64,000 nt of DNA, from NCBI GenBank assembly GCA_947498705.1, contig CANMLW010000017.1:1-64000 (forward strand). Reading direction: 5' to 3'. The stretch comes from an uncultured Aquimarina sp. Its GTDB lineage: Bacteria; Bacteroidota; Bacteroidia; Flavobacteriales; Flavobacteriaceae. The notes beneath the pieces were generated by a model, which saw only the letters and a program-made list of their open reading frames with translations, was not told where the DNA came from and did no database searches. Below, one piece after another: positions 18,626 to 26,483 of this stretch. Numbering within the stretch: the first letter of the stretch is position 1; each line of letters opens with the position of its first letter. The translations under genes were made by a program, and so were the position numbers.

Positions 18626-19813
18626 TTAGTCTAGGATTTCAGTTACCTGTCCTGCTCCTACTGTTCTACCACCTTCACGGATCGCAAAACGAAGACCTAC
18701 ATTCATTGCAATTGGTTGGATTAACTCTACTGTAATAGTTAAGTTATCTCCAGGCATTACCATCTCAACTCCATCAGGAAGCGCAATGTTTCCAGTTACG
18801 TCAGTTGTACGTACGTAGAACTGAGGACGGTAGTTATTATGGAATGGAGTGTGACGTCCACCTTCTTCTTTTTTAAGGATATAAACCTCTGCTTTGAAGT
18901 TTTTATGTGGAGTTACAGATCCTGGCTTAGTAATTACCATACCACGAGAAATCTGAGTTTTTTCAATACCTCTTAATAAGATACCTACGTTATCTCCAGC
19001 TTCACCTCTATCAAGAATCTTACGGAACATCTCAACCCCTGTAATAGTAGAAGTTAATTTTTCAGCTCCCATACCGATGATCTCAACAGGATCTCCAGTA
19101 TTTGCAACACCAGTTTCAATACGTCCAGTTGCTACAGTACCACGACCAGTAATAGAGAATACATCTTCTATTGGCATTAAGAAATCTTTATCAACGTCAC
19201 GCTTTGGTAACTCGATCCAAGTATCTACAGCTTCCATTAATTCCATAACAGTATCAACCCACTTTTTCTCTCCATTAAGAGCTCCAAGTGCAGAACCAGC
19301 AATTACAGGTCCGTTATCACCATCATACTCATAGAAAGAAAGAAGATCTCTTACTTCCATCTCAACAAGCTCTAATAATTCCTCATCATCAACCATATCC
19401 ACTTTATTAAGGAATACAACTATTCTAGGAATACCTACCTGGCGTCCTAAAAGGATGTGCTCACGAGTTTGTGGCATAGGACCATCTGTAGCAGCAACCA
19501 CTAAGATTGCACCATCCATTTGAGCCGCTCCAGTAACCATGTTCTTTACATAATCGGCGTGACCTGGACAATCAACGTGTGCATAGTGACGATTCTGTGT
19601 TTGGTACTCTACATGCGATGTATTAATTGTAATACCTCTTTCTTTCTCTTCTGGAGCGTTGTCGATAGTATCGAAATCTCTCGCTTCAGAAAGACCAGCT
19701 TCTGCCAATACTTTAGTAATCGCAGCAGTTAATGTTGTTTTACCGTGATCAACGTGTCCAATAGTACCAATATTTAAGTGCGGTTTGGAACGATCAAAAG
19801 TTTCCTTTGCCAT
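18626..19813 (-). CDS. tuf: Elongation factor Tu
   Basis: This GTPase delivers aminoacyl-tRNA to the ribosome. It has 395 aa, the normal length. Motifs: GHVDHGKTTL (P-loop), the switch-I region EEKERGITINTSHVEY, DCPGHADYVKNM, NKVD, and the C-terminal end GGRTVGAGQVTEILD. It is flanked by tRNA genes on both sides on the same strand, so tRNA and tuf are probably processed from shared transcripts as in the E. coli tufB operon. Confidence 0.99.
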   Translation of the reverse strand: MAKETFDRSKPHLNIGTIGHVDHGKTTLTAAITKVLAEAGLSEARDFDTIDNAPEEKERGITINTSHVEYQTQNRHYAHVDCPGHADYVKNMVTGAAQMDGAILVVAATDGPMPQTREHILLGRQVGIPRIVVFLNKVDMVDDEELLELVEMEVRDLLSFYEYDGDNGPVIAGSALGALNGEKKWVDTVMELMEAVDTWIELPKRDVDKDFLMPIEDVFSITGRGTVATGRIETGVANTGDPVEIIGMGAEKLTSTITGVEMFRKILDRGEAGDNVGILLRGIEKTQISRGMVITKPGSVTPHKNFKAEVYILKKEEGGRHTPFHNNYRPQFYVRTTDVTGNIALPDGVEMVMPGDNLTITVELIQPIAMNVGLRFAIREGGRTVGAGQVTEILD

Positions 19814-19872
19814 AATTAATTTATTTAATCTTAGTTATATATTAGTGTTCAATTTAAATAATCTGAACTCAG

Positions 19873-19944
19873 AGCCAATGACGAGATTTGAACTCGTGAC
19901 CTCTTCCTTACCAAGGAAACGCTCTACCCCTGAGCTACACCGGC
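19873..19944 (-). tRNA. tRNA-Thr (GGT)
   Basis: 72 nt on the minus strand. The acceptor arms GCCGGTG/CATTGGC include G-T pairs; D arm GCTCAGGGGTAGAGC; anticodon loop TTGGTAA with anticodon GGT; T loop TTCAAAT. It lies directly upstream of tuf. Confidence 0.94.
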
Positions 19945-20064
19945 TTTTTAATGAGCATAATGATAAATCAGAACACTTTCGTTACCTTCAGAAAGAAATC
20001 CGATAAATCATTATATCTATAGTTAAAAATCCCATGCTAAAAAAGATTAGCGTTGTATTTTTTG

Positions 20065-20137
20065 AGCGGGAGACCGGGTTCGAACCGGCGACATTCAGCT
20101 TGGAAGGCTGACGCTCTACCAACTGAGCTACTCCCGC
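20065..20137 (-). tRNA. tRNA-Gly (TCC)
   Basis: 73 nt on the minus strand. Acceptor arms GCGGGAG/CTCCCGC, anticodon loop CTTCCAA with anticodon TCC, T loop TTCGAAC. Third tRNA in the Thr-Tyr-Gly-Thr cluster upstream of tuf. Confidence 0.95.
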
Positions 20138-20285
20138 TTTTTAAATCACGAATTTTTAAAAACAATTCGGATTTCTAATCAATATTTTACACATCAAAAA
20201 TAATTAGCATTATTTTCTTATGCTTAAAACTTTAAAAAAATTATTTCAAAACAAACGTCTCAAAAACTTTTTTAAGTTTTTTTTG

Positions 20286-20368
20286 TGGGGAGAGCAGGAT
20301 TCGAACCTGCGAAGGTAAAAACCAACAGATTTACAGTCTGTCCTCGTTGGCCGCTTGAGTATCTCCCC
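20286..20368 (-). tRNA. tRNA-Tyr (GTA)
   Basis: 83 nt on the minus strand with a long variable arm, as expected for bacterial tRNA-Tyr. Acceptor arms GGGGAGA/TCTCCCC, anticodon loop CTGTAAA with anticodon GTA, T loop TTCGAAT. It has its own strong promoter at 20419-20447. Confidence 0.95.
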
Positions 20369-20418
20369 TCAATTATTTTTCAATATTCTTGTTTAAGAAC
20401 TTATCGATTTTGAGTGCG

Positions 20419-20447
20419 CAAAATTAGTCATTTATTTTACATTTCAA
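20419..20447 (-). promoter_or_regulatory. Promoter of tRNA-Tyr (and likely Gly, Thr, tuf)
   Basis: On the minus strand, TTG (20447-20445), an 18-nt gap, then TAATTTTG (20426-20419): a full match to the Bacteroidota consensus. Start of transcription is expected about 45 nt before the tRNA-Tyr 5' end. Confidence 0.7.
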
Positions 20448-20495
20448 AATACTTTTTAAAAAAGTTTTTTTTCTTTCGAAAAATCAACTTTTTTG

Positions 20496-20569
20496 AGCCG
20501 ATGGAGGGACTCGAACCCACGACCTGCTGATTACAAATCAGCTGCTCTAGCCAGCTGAGCTACATCGGC
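20496..20569 (-). tRNA. tRNA-Thr (TGT), copy 1
   Basis: 74 nt on the minus strand. Acceptor arms GCCGATG/CATCGGC, anticodon loop TTTGTAA with anticodon TGT, T loop TTCGAGT. The sequence is identical to the second copy at 51936-52009; the flanks differ. Confidence 0.96.
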
Positions 20570-20591
20570 TTTTCACCATGTTTTAGAACAT

Positions 20592-20618
20592 AAAAAAGTC
20601 CGCTATTTCTAACGGACT
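20592..20618 (-). terminator. hpf terminator overlapping a tRNA promoter
   Basis: Stem AGTCCG (20613-20618 read on minus) / CGGACT (20597-20602) followed by a U6 run on the minus strand, 53 nt past the hpf stop. It abuts the -7 box at 20620-20627, so the same bases would include the transcription start of tRNA-Thr(TGT). Confidence 0.65.
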
Positions 20619-20619
20619 G

Positions 20620-20648
20620 CAAATGTATAGAATTTATTCCTTTCACAA
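20620..20648 (-). promoter_or_regulatory. Promoter of tRNA-Thr (TGT) copy 1
   Basis: On the minus strand, TTG (20648-20646), 18 nt, then TACATTTG (20627-20620). Full match to TTG-N18-TAnnTTTG, with the start expected about 45 nt before the tRNA. Confidence 0.7.
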
Positions 20649-20670
20649 AACTATTTTTCAAAAAAAATAA

Positions 20671-20973
20671 TCAAACATGAGCATTTAATTTTTCTTTTCG
20701 TCTTTTCAATTGCCTTTCTAAAGAACTAACACACTCATCCACACCTTCTTCAAAGGATCTATTTATTTTCTTTATCATAAACTCATCTCCAGGCACACTT
20801 ACCAAAATTTCGGTAATTTTATTTTCTTTACCACTTGTATTCATAACTTTTAAGAATACATCTGCATGAATTATCCTGTTAAAATGGTTTTCTAGTTTAT
20901 CTAATTTGGTTTGAATAAAATTGACTAACTTTTGATCTACATTAAAATTTACAGATTGCAAGTTCACTTTCAT
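20671..20973 (-). CDS. hpf: Ribosome hibernation-promoting factor (short form)
   Basis: A 100-aa protein of the HPF/YfiA (RaiA) family that binds the 30S decoding region and helps inactivate ribosomes in slow growth. The N-terminal MKVNLQSVNFNVDQKLVNFI and the basic C-terminal SLERQLKRRKEKL fit the alpha-beta double-layer fold. It is the short form, without a dimerisation tail. It lies 66 bp after the recombinase gene, so it may share a transcript with it. Its terminator overlaps the next tRNA promoter. Confidence 0.92.
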   Translation of the reverse strand: MKVNLQSVNFNVDQKLVNFIQTKLDKLENHFNRIIHADVFLKVMNTSGKENKITEILVSVPGDEFMIKKINRSFEEGVDECVSSLERQLKRRKEKLNAHV

Positions 20974-21039
20974 ACTTTGTTAGTTTAATGGGTTGAACAA
21001 CATTTTAAGCTACAAAAGAGCGAAGAATCTAACCTACAC

Positions 21040-21930
21040 TTACTTTTTATTCCTTGGATGAGATTGTTTATATACTTTTGTTAACTGAGCCACACTATGA
21101 TGAGTATATATCTGAGTAGCAGCTAAACTGGAATGACCAAGTAATTCTTTTACAGCATTTAAATTTGCTCCTTCATTGAGCAAATGAGTCGCAAAAGAAT
21201 GTCTTAATATATGCGGACTTTTTTTTACTTTTGAAGAGGCCTTACTAAAATAGTTATTTATAACACGATATACAAGTGTTTCATAGATTTTAACTCCTTT
21301 TTTTGTCAAAAACAAAAATGACGTCTCTCGCTCTCCAAACAAATCAGATCGAACATCCAAATACCTCTTTAAAGTTTCTAACACCACCGGTAACAAAGGA
21401 ACATATCGTTCTTTATTACGCTTCCCTAAGACCTTTATCACTCGTTTACCAACATCTATATCAGACAATTTGATATTCACCAATTCTACCCTACGAATAC
21501 CAGTAGCATAAAAAATCTCAACAATAAGCTTATCCCTTACCCCCTCAAAGCTTTGATCATCATCCAATATCTTCAACACATCTTCTACCTCTTCTATAGA
21601 AAATGGCACCTGAAGCTTTTTAGCCACTTTTAAAGCCTTATGTTTTTGCAAAGGATTCTTATCTATCTGCTCTGTTTTTAACAAAAACTTGTAATATGTC
21701 TTAAGAGAAGAAACTTTTCTATTCACTGTTCTATTAGCAACTCCCGCTTCTACCAAAAGAACAATCCAAGAACGAATTTGAGCATAATTAGCTTTTGATA
21801 TAGACTCACCATCATACTCATCTTCATAAAATCTAAGAAAAGACAATAGATCAGACTCATATGCCGTCACCGTATGTTTTGAATATTTTTTTTCTAATAA
21901 TAAATATTCAATAAATTCAGAAATGAACAT
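21040..21930 (-). CDS. xerC: Tyrosine recombinase, XerC type
   Basis: A 296-aa DNA recombinase, probably one of the pair resolving chromosome dimers. The N-terminal SAM-like core-binding domain (about residues 1-90) precedes the catalytic domain. The catalytic set is complete: R146 (ATGIRR), a basic residue near K170, H240 and R243 (HILRHSFATHLL), H266 (LLGHSS) and the nucleophile Y275 (QIYTH). The ATG at 21930 is preferred over a TTG at 21951, because the promoter at 21949-21976 would place the TTG upstream of the transcript start. Length and neighbours (rpsU, hpf) argue for a housekeeping Xer protein, not a phage integrase. XerC versus XerD is not settled. Confidence 0.9.
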   Translation of the reverse strand: MFISEFIEYLLLEKKYSKHTVTAYESDLLSFLRFYEDEYDGESISKANYAQIRSWIVLLVEAGVANRTVNRKVSSLKTYYKFLLKTEQIDKNPLQKHKALKVAKKLQVPFSIEEVEDVLKILDDDQSFEGVRDKLIVEIFYATGIRRVELVNIKLSDIDVGKRVIKVLGKRNKERYVPLLPVVLETLKRYLDVRSDLFGERETSFLFLTKKGVKIYETLVYRVINNYFSKASSKVKKSPHILRHSFATHLLNEGANLNAVKELLGHSSLAATQIYTHHSVAQLTKVYKQSHPRNKK

Positions 21931-21948
21931 AAAAAAACCGTTAGAAAA

Positions 21949-21976
21949 CAAAAGTATAAAACTTTTGACATCCCAA
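21949..21976 (-). promoter_or_regulatory. Promoter of the xerC-hpf unit
   Basis: On the minus strand, TTG (21976-21974), 17 nt, then TACTTTTG (21956-21949). The expected start is about 12 nt before the ATG at 21930, giving a very short leader. Confidence 0.65.
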
Positions 21977-22050
21977 CGGTTAAATTTTATATTAAAAAAC
22001 GGAATCTTACTTCTTGTAAAAAGAAGCTATAAAGACCACGTTATTTGCTA

Positions 22051-22245
22051 TTAAATTTCTTCTTGATCTCTTAAGTGCTGTATATACTGCGCTTTTTGGA
22101 TTTGAGCTCTTCTCTCTACAGAAGGCTTTGTAAATTGTTGACGTTTACGAAGCTGACGCATCGTTCCTGTTCGATCAAATTTTCTTTTAAAACGCTTTAA
22201 CGCTCTATCTATATTTTCTCCGTCTTTAACTGGTATAATTAACAT
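22051..22245 (-). CDS. rpsU: Ribosomal protein bS21
   Basis: This is a small-subunit protein next to the 3' end of 16S rRNA, 64 aa. It has the family pattern VKDGENIDRALKRFKRKFDR and a basic C-terminal half. In Flavobacteriia bS21 is known to help sequester the anti-Shine-Dalgarno end of 16S rRNA. This gene carries a strong Shine-Dalgarno sequence at 22251-22260, unlike its neighbours, consistent with translational feedback by bS21. It has its own consensus promoter at 22281-22309. Confidence 0.97.
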   Translation of the reverse strand: MLIIPVKDGENIDRALKRFKRKFDRTGTMRQLRKRQQFTKPSVERRAQIQKAQYIQHLRDQEEI

Positions 22246-22250
22246 AGTGG

Positions 22251-22260
22251 CACCTCCTTT
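22251..22260 (-). promoter_or_regulatory. Strong Shine-Dalgarno sequence of rpsU
   Basis: The minus strand reads AAAGGAGGTG five nt before the ATG, a near-perfect complement of the 16S rRNA 3' end. It stands out because most starts in this window have no such motif. In Flavobacterium johnsoniae, ribosomes lacking bS21 expose the anti-SD and preferentially translate SD-bearing messages, so this site is the expected sensor of bS21 supply. Confidence 0.9.
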
Positions 22261-22280
22261 CTTTAGAAATAATTAGGCTG

Positions 22281-22309
22281 CAAAGATAACACAAAACTAT
22301 TATCTGCAA
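22281..22309 (-). promoter_or_regulatory. Promoter of rpsU
   Basis: On the minus strand, TTG (22309-22307), 18 nt, then TATCTTTG (22288-22281). The start is expected near 22275, leaving a leader of about 30 nt that contains the Shine-Dalgarno site. Confidence 0.7.
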
Positions 22310-22440
22310 AGTTTTTTTAATTATTTATTTCAAAAAAAACCTCTTTAATTTTGACTCCTATTATAACAGGTGAAAAAACAGGTTATTTCTTCGGCTTAAA
22401 ACCAAATAGCTTTTATGATTATTAAAGTATCCGGCAAATT

Positions 22441-23607
22441 TTATGTAACTGGTTTATATTCTTTTTTATCTATTATAATCTTAGCTATAATTTCTCTAAG
22501 GATTTCTGACGTACCGCCGCCTATAGGCCCCAATCGACTATCTCTAAGCAGTCTTGCTAAAGGATATTCTTCCATATATCCATATCCTCCTAAAAGCTGT
22601 AAACACTTATAAATAGCTTCGTCAGCCATCTTGGTAGAAATTAGTTTAGACATACTCGCTTCCTTTACAACATATTCTCCTTCATTAAGTCGCTTTGCAA
22701 CAGAATAGTTAAACTCTTTACATACTTCTACCTCGCTAGCTATATCTGCTATTGTATGACGTAATGCCTGAAACTTATCTAAAGCTTTACCAAACGCTTC
22801 TCGTTCTGACATATATTGTAATACATACTCCAAAGCATATTCTGTACGAGCATGAGCATTTACTCCCATAATTAACCTCTCTAACGCAAAATGTTGCATA
22901 ATATATGAGAATCCAGCATTTTCTTCACCCATTAAGTTTTGGGCAGGTATTCTAACATTATCAAAAGCTATCTCTCCTGTATCTGAAGCTTTCCAACCTA
23001 ATTTTTCTAGTTTAGTAGCCGATACACCTTGCGTATCTCTATCAATAATAAAAATACTTATACCTTTATTTCCAAGTTCTGGATTTGTCTTAGCTGCTAT
23101 CACCAAATAATCACTATACACTCCATTAGTAATAAATGTTTTCGATCCATTTATTACATATTCATCTCCTTCTTTAATCGCTGTTGTTCGCATTCCTGCA
23201 ACATCGGATCCTCCAAAAGGTTCTGTGATCGCCAAACACCCTATTTTTTCACCTGTTATACTAGGGGTCAAATATGTTTCTTTAATCCTATGATCTCCTT
23301 CTTTATTAACATGAGTCATTGCCAGATATGCATGCGCCCATATTGCCGCCGCAAAGCCTCCTGAATTAATTTTCTGCAACTCCTCCAGAAGTATCACCGT
23401 ATAAAAAAGATCCAAGCCTAATCCACCGTATTCTTCTGGATAAGCAATTCCGAAATATCCCATTTCTCCAAATTTCTTCCATATAAAACGATCAATATCT
23501 CCCGTTTTCTCCCATTGATCTATATAAGGTACTACTTCTTTTTTCAGAAATACCTTAAGACTTTCTCTAAACAATTCGTGTTCTTCTGTAAAATACCTGT
23601 TATTCAT
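22441..23607 (-). CDS. Acyl-CoA dehydrogenase
   Basis: A 388-aa FAD enzyme that introduces the alpha-beta double bond in acyl-CoA. Order: N-terminal helical domain, the mid-domain signature LAITEPFGGSDVAGMRTTA, and the C-terminal helical domain with LQLLGGYGYMEEYPLARLLRD and GGGTSEILREIIAK. The glutamate found in medium-chain enzymes at the GTSEI loop is Gly here. A Glu in AHARTEYALEYVLQY aligns with the base of long-chain/isovaleryl types. Substrate specificity is therefore likely long or branched chain; this is inference. It is transcribed alone. Confidence 0.92.
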   Translation of the reverse strand: MNNRYFTEEHELFRESLKVFLKKEVVPYIDQWEKTGDIDRFIWKKFGEMGYFGIAYPEEYGGLGLDLFYTVILLEELQKINSGGFAAAIWAHAYLAMTHVNKEGDHRIKETYLTPSITGEKIGCLAITEPFGGSDVAGMRTTAIKEGDEYVINGSKTFITNGVYSDYLVIAAKTNPELGNKGISIFIIDRDTQGVSATKLEKLGWKASDTGEIAFDNVRIPAQNLMGEENAGFSYIMQHFALERLIMGVNAHARTEYALEYVLQYMSEREAFGKALDKFQALRHTIADIASEVEVCKEFNYSVAKRLNEGEYVVKEASMSKLISTKMADEAIYKCLQLLGGYGYMEEYPLARLLRDSRLGPIGGGTSEILREIIAKIIIDKKEYKPVT

Positions 23608-23899
23608 ATAACAACTTTATCATTTTTACTAATCAAAACTCAAAAATTTCTAAACGTTTCTAAGCTGTATGTTTTACAACTTATCTTACCACAAATTTTA
23701 CAAATAACACATCTATTCATAAAATCATGCTATTCATCAAAACTGTCTATTTATAAATATACAATTAAAATGAACTCTGTTTTACTTTTAATTCGGCAAT
23801 CTTTTCTACGCTACAAATAAATTCAAATTCTATTCAAAAGAGAATAAAGAACTATTCTATAGAGACTTATCAAAAACTACCGTAGATTTTGTTTTGATT
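23608..23899. other. AT-rich intergenic stretch
   Basis: Just under 300 bp between the HhH gene stop and the acyl-CoA dehydrogenase start. I see no coding frame, hairpin or consensus promoter that I would support. Confidence 0.4.
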
Positions 23900-24772
23900 T
23901 TAATTTAACGTCAAATATAATGCTATTCTATCTATTTTTTCTAAAGAAAAACCTTCGATTTTTTCTAATTCATCAAAGCTAGATATTTGCCCATTATTTT
24001 TTATGAAATCTACAATTTCTATAGCTGTCTCAAAATCGAAATAAGGAACGTTCATTAACTCCTTTACCTTAGCATTGTTTAGATTTATTTTTTTTATTTC
24101 CTTAGGGGTCTTAACTGTATATAGCGATAGAAGTTTATTTTTCTGATTATCATACAATCCATAAATATCTTCTATTTGAAGATCACTTACAAAACCTCCT
24201 ATTTTATTTCGGTATTTAATTATTCTCTCTGCAATAAAGTCTGGCATCCCAACGTGCTCTTGCAACTCAATTACCGTGGCAGTGTTTAAATCTTTTTTTT
24301 GAGCATAAGGTAAATTTGCATGATTTCTAACAGTATTTCTTGTACTTTTGGAAGTGTTCTTTGTCCAATCCGGAAATTTAAACAACGGAGAAATACGCTC
24401 TAGTAAGGAATCTGAAACCCTTGTTACCTTTTTAAATTCTGCGACAGAATTAATCCATTTCCCATTATCTCTATACGCAAACAGTCTATCTAGTTCTTCT
24501 GTAGAAAGTCCGAGTAAGTACCCTTTGTAATCTGAAATAAAATTAGGGTTAAATAATTTATGTTGTTGTTTTTTCTTTTTGCTTTGGCTAATTGTTTTAA
24601 GCGAATCTATTTCCTTTTGAAACCTCTTTAATTCGACAAAGTTATTTTTAGGTTTTTGTCTATTATTATAAAAATAATAGCTCGAAACAATTCCTAAAAG
24701 AAGGATTGATAAAAGAAAAATCCCATTTCGAAAACGTGTATGTAATTCGAAATGGGATTTTATTTTTGTCAT
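23900..24772 (-). CDS. Helix-hairpin-helix (ComEA-like) membrane-anchored protein
   Basis: A 290-aa protein with a basic N-terminus and one transmembrane segment (NGIFLLSILLLGIVSSYYFY, about residues 16-35), so the bulk is probably periplasmic. Three or four ComEA-type HhH units follow, including DLNTATVIELQEHVGMPDFI and INLNNAKVKELMNVPYFDFE. ComEA proteins bind DNA during uptake. Here the protein is longer and its role is unproven, so DNA binding is a family-level inference. It starts 10 bp after the AGCS transporter stop and is probably co-transcribed with it. Confidence 0.8.
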   Translation of the reverse strand: MTKIKSHFELHTRFRNGIFLLSILLLGIVSSYYFYNNRQKPKNNFVELKRFQKEIDSLKTISQSKKKKQQHKLFNPNFISDYKGYLLGLSTEELDRLFAYRDNGKWINSVAEFKKVTRVSDSLLERISPLFKFPDWTKNTSKSTRNTVRNHANLPYAQKKDLNTATVIELQEHVGMPDFIAERIIKYRNKIGGFVSDLQIEDIYGLYDNQKNKLLSLYTVKTPKEIKKINLNNAKVKELMNVPYFDFETAIEIVDFIKNNGQISSFDELEKIEGFSLEKIDRIALYLTLN

Positions 24773-24782
24773 AAAAGTTATG

Positions 24783-26381
24783 TTACTTATTCGAAGCCTT
24801 TATAGCAGTAAAATACCGTGCAAGTTGTTTTTTAACAACAGGGAATAAGAAAAATAATCCTACCATATTTGGAAATACCATTGCAAAGATCATTGCATCA
24901 GAGAATGCCCAAATAGAATTCATACTTGCAGCAGCACCGATAACAATAAAGCTTAAGAACAATAATTTATATACTAAATCTGCCACTTTACCTCTTCCGA
25001 ATAAAAATTTCCAAGATTGTAATCCATAATATGACCATGATATCATAGTAGACACTGCAAATAGCACTACTGCAATGGTTAAGAAAATATTAGAATACGG
25101 TATATACTCTGCAAATGCCATAGAAGTAATACCAGCTCCTTCGTACGAAACTCCATCAATTAAAACAGCTCCACTACCATCGCCGCCATATGTAAAAGCA
25201 CCTCCAAAATTAAATATAATAATCACCAATGCTGTCATTGTACAAATTACAACAGTATCTATAAATGGTTCTAATAAAGCAACCAATCCTTCTGAAGCAG
25301 AGTAATTTGTTTTTACCGCAGAATGCGCAATGGATGCAGAACCTGCTCCGGCTTCATTCGAAAAGGCGGCTCTTTGAAAACCAACCAACAAAACTCCAAT
25401 TACACCTCCAACTCCTATAGCCTTAGGATTAAATGCCTCTGTAACGATTAATCCAATAGCGTCATCTACAAAAGAGAAATTACTAAAAATAATATACAAA
25501 CAAGCTAATATGTACATCACTGCCATAAAAGGAACTACTTTTTCTGTTACCGAAGCAATTCGCTTTATTCCTCCTATGATAATAATCCCTACCAGAATTG
25601 CCAGAGTTATACCAATCCAAAAACCAGCACCAGTACTTTCTAATCCAAAAATTTCTTTAAGAACAATTGTTGCCTGATTGGATTGAGCTGCATTACCTCC
25701 ACCAAAAGAACCTCCTATACAAAAAATTGCAAATAATACTGCTGCAATCTTACCAAACACTTTAAATCCTTTATCCTTAAGTCCTTTACTTAAATAATAC
25801 ATAGGTCCTCCGTATACCGTACCATCTTCTCCTACATCTCTATATTGTACACCCAAGGTGCATTCTACAAACTTAGTGGACATACCTAAAAAGCCACAAA
25901 TAATCATCCAGAATGTTGCTCCAGGCCCTCCCAAAGCAATTGCCAATGCAACTCCAGCTATATTACCATTACCTACAGTACCAGAAACTGCTGTTGCCAA
26001 CGCCTGAAAATGACTTACTTCTCCTTCTTTACTTTCATCTCTTATGGTGTCTTTAATATCTCCATCTACAGCAGCCGAAGGATCTCCTAAACTATGATCT
26101 TCTACATCATCATATTTACCTCTTACCACGTTAATGGCTTTCCCAAAATATCGAATATTAGGGAACCCAAAATAAATGGTAAAAAACAAAGCACTAAGAA
26201 CTAATAGTATTAAAACAAAAGGAGTATCAAAAACTCTAAAGAAAATTACGGCTGAAAAAAAGTCAGAAATTGGTTTAAAACCTTCGTCTATTTTTTGATC
26301 CAAACCTTTTTCTACGGTTTCTTGTGCAAAGGTAATAATGGGTGTGAGAATGACTAAAAGTGAAAGAAGAGATCTCTTCAT
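24783..26381 (-). CDS. Alanine/sodium symporter (AGCS family)
   Basis: A 532-aa inner-membrane carrier. The AGCS signature TAVSGTVGNGNIAGVALAIA and the block GFQRAAFSNEAGAGSASIAH are present, with about 10-11 hydrophobic helices. It has an N-terminal signal-like extension (ends ITFAQE) and about 80 residues before the core that most AGCS proteins lack; this is common in flavobacterial members. It probably imports alanine or glycine with sodium. First gene of a two-gene unit with the HhH protein. Confidence 0.9.
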   Translation of the reverse strand: MKRSLLSLLVILTPIITFAQETVEKGLDQKIDEGFKPISDFFSAVIFFRVFDTPFVLILLVLSALFFTIYFGFPNIRYFGKAINVVRGKYDDVEDHSLGDPSAAVDGDIKDTIRDESKEGEVSHFQALATAVSGTVGNGNIAGVALAIALGGPGATFWMIICGFLGMSTKFVECTLGVQYRDVGEDGTVYGGPMYYLSKGLKDKGFKVFGKIAAVLFAIFCIGGSFGGGNAAQSNQATIVLKEIFGLESTGAGFWIGITLAILVGIIIIGGIKRIASVTEKVVPFMAVMYILACLYIIFSNFSFVDDAIGLIVTEAFNPKAIGVGGVIGVLLVGFQRAAFSNEAGAGSASIAHSAVKTNYSASEGLVALLEPFIDTVVICTMTALVIIIFNFGGAFTYGGDGSGAVLIDGVSYEGAGITSMAFAEYIPYSNIFLTIAVVLFAVSTMISWSYYGLQSWKFLFGRGKVADLVYKLLFLSFIVIGAAASMNSIWAFSDAMIFAMVFPNMVGLFFLFPVVKKQLARYFTAIKASNK

Positions 26382-26483
26382 GATTATATAAGTTATATTG
26401 AATTTATTTTTCTAACAAAAGAGCAAGATGGTAAAAAAAACGGTTGATTACAATTTTTTACAAACTAAATGTTTTTACATAAA

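Noticed and set aside
21040..21930. Phage or island integrase
   Set aside because: Size, full Xer motif set and position between rpsU and hpf indicate a housekeeping XerC-type protein; no phage genes nearby.
23029..23364. 111-codon plus-strand ORF within the acyl-CoA dehydrogenase gene
   Set aside because: Out-of-frame shadow with skewed Cys/Ile composition and no recognisable motif.
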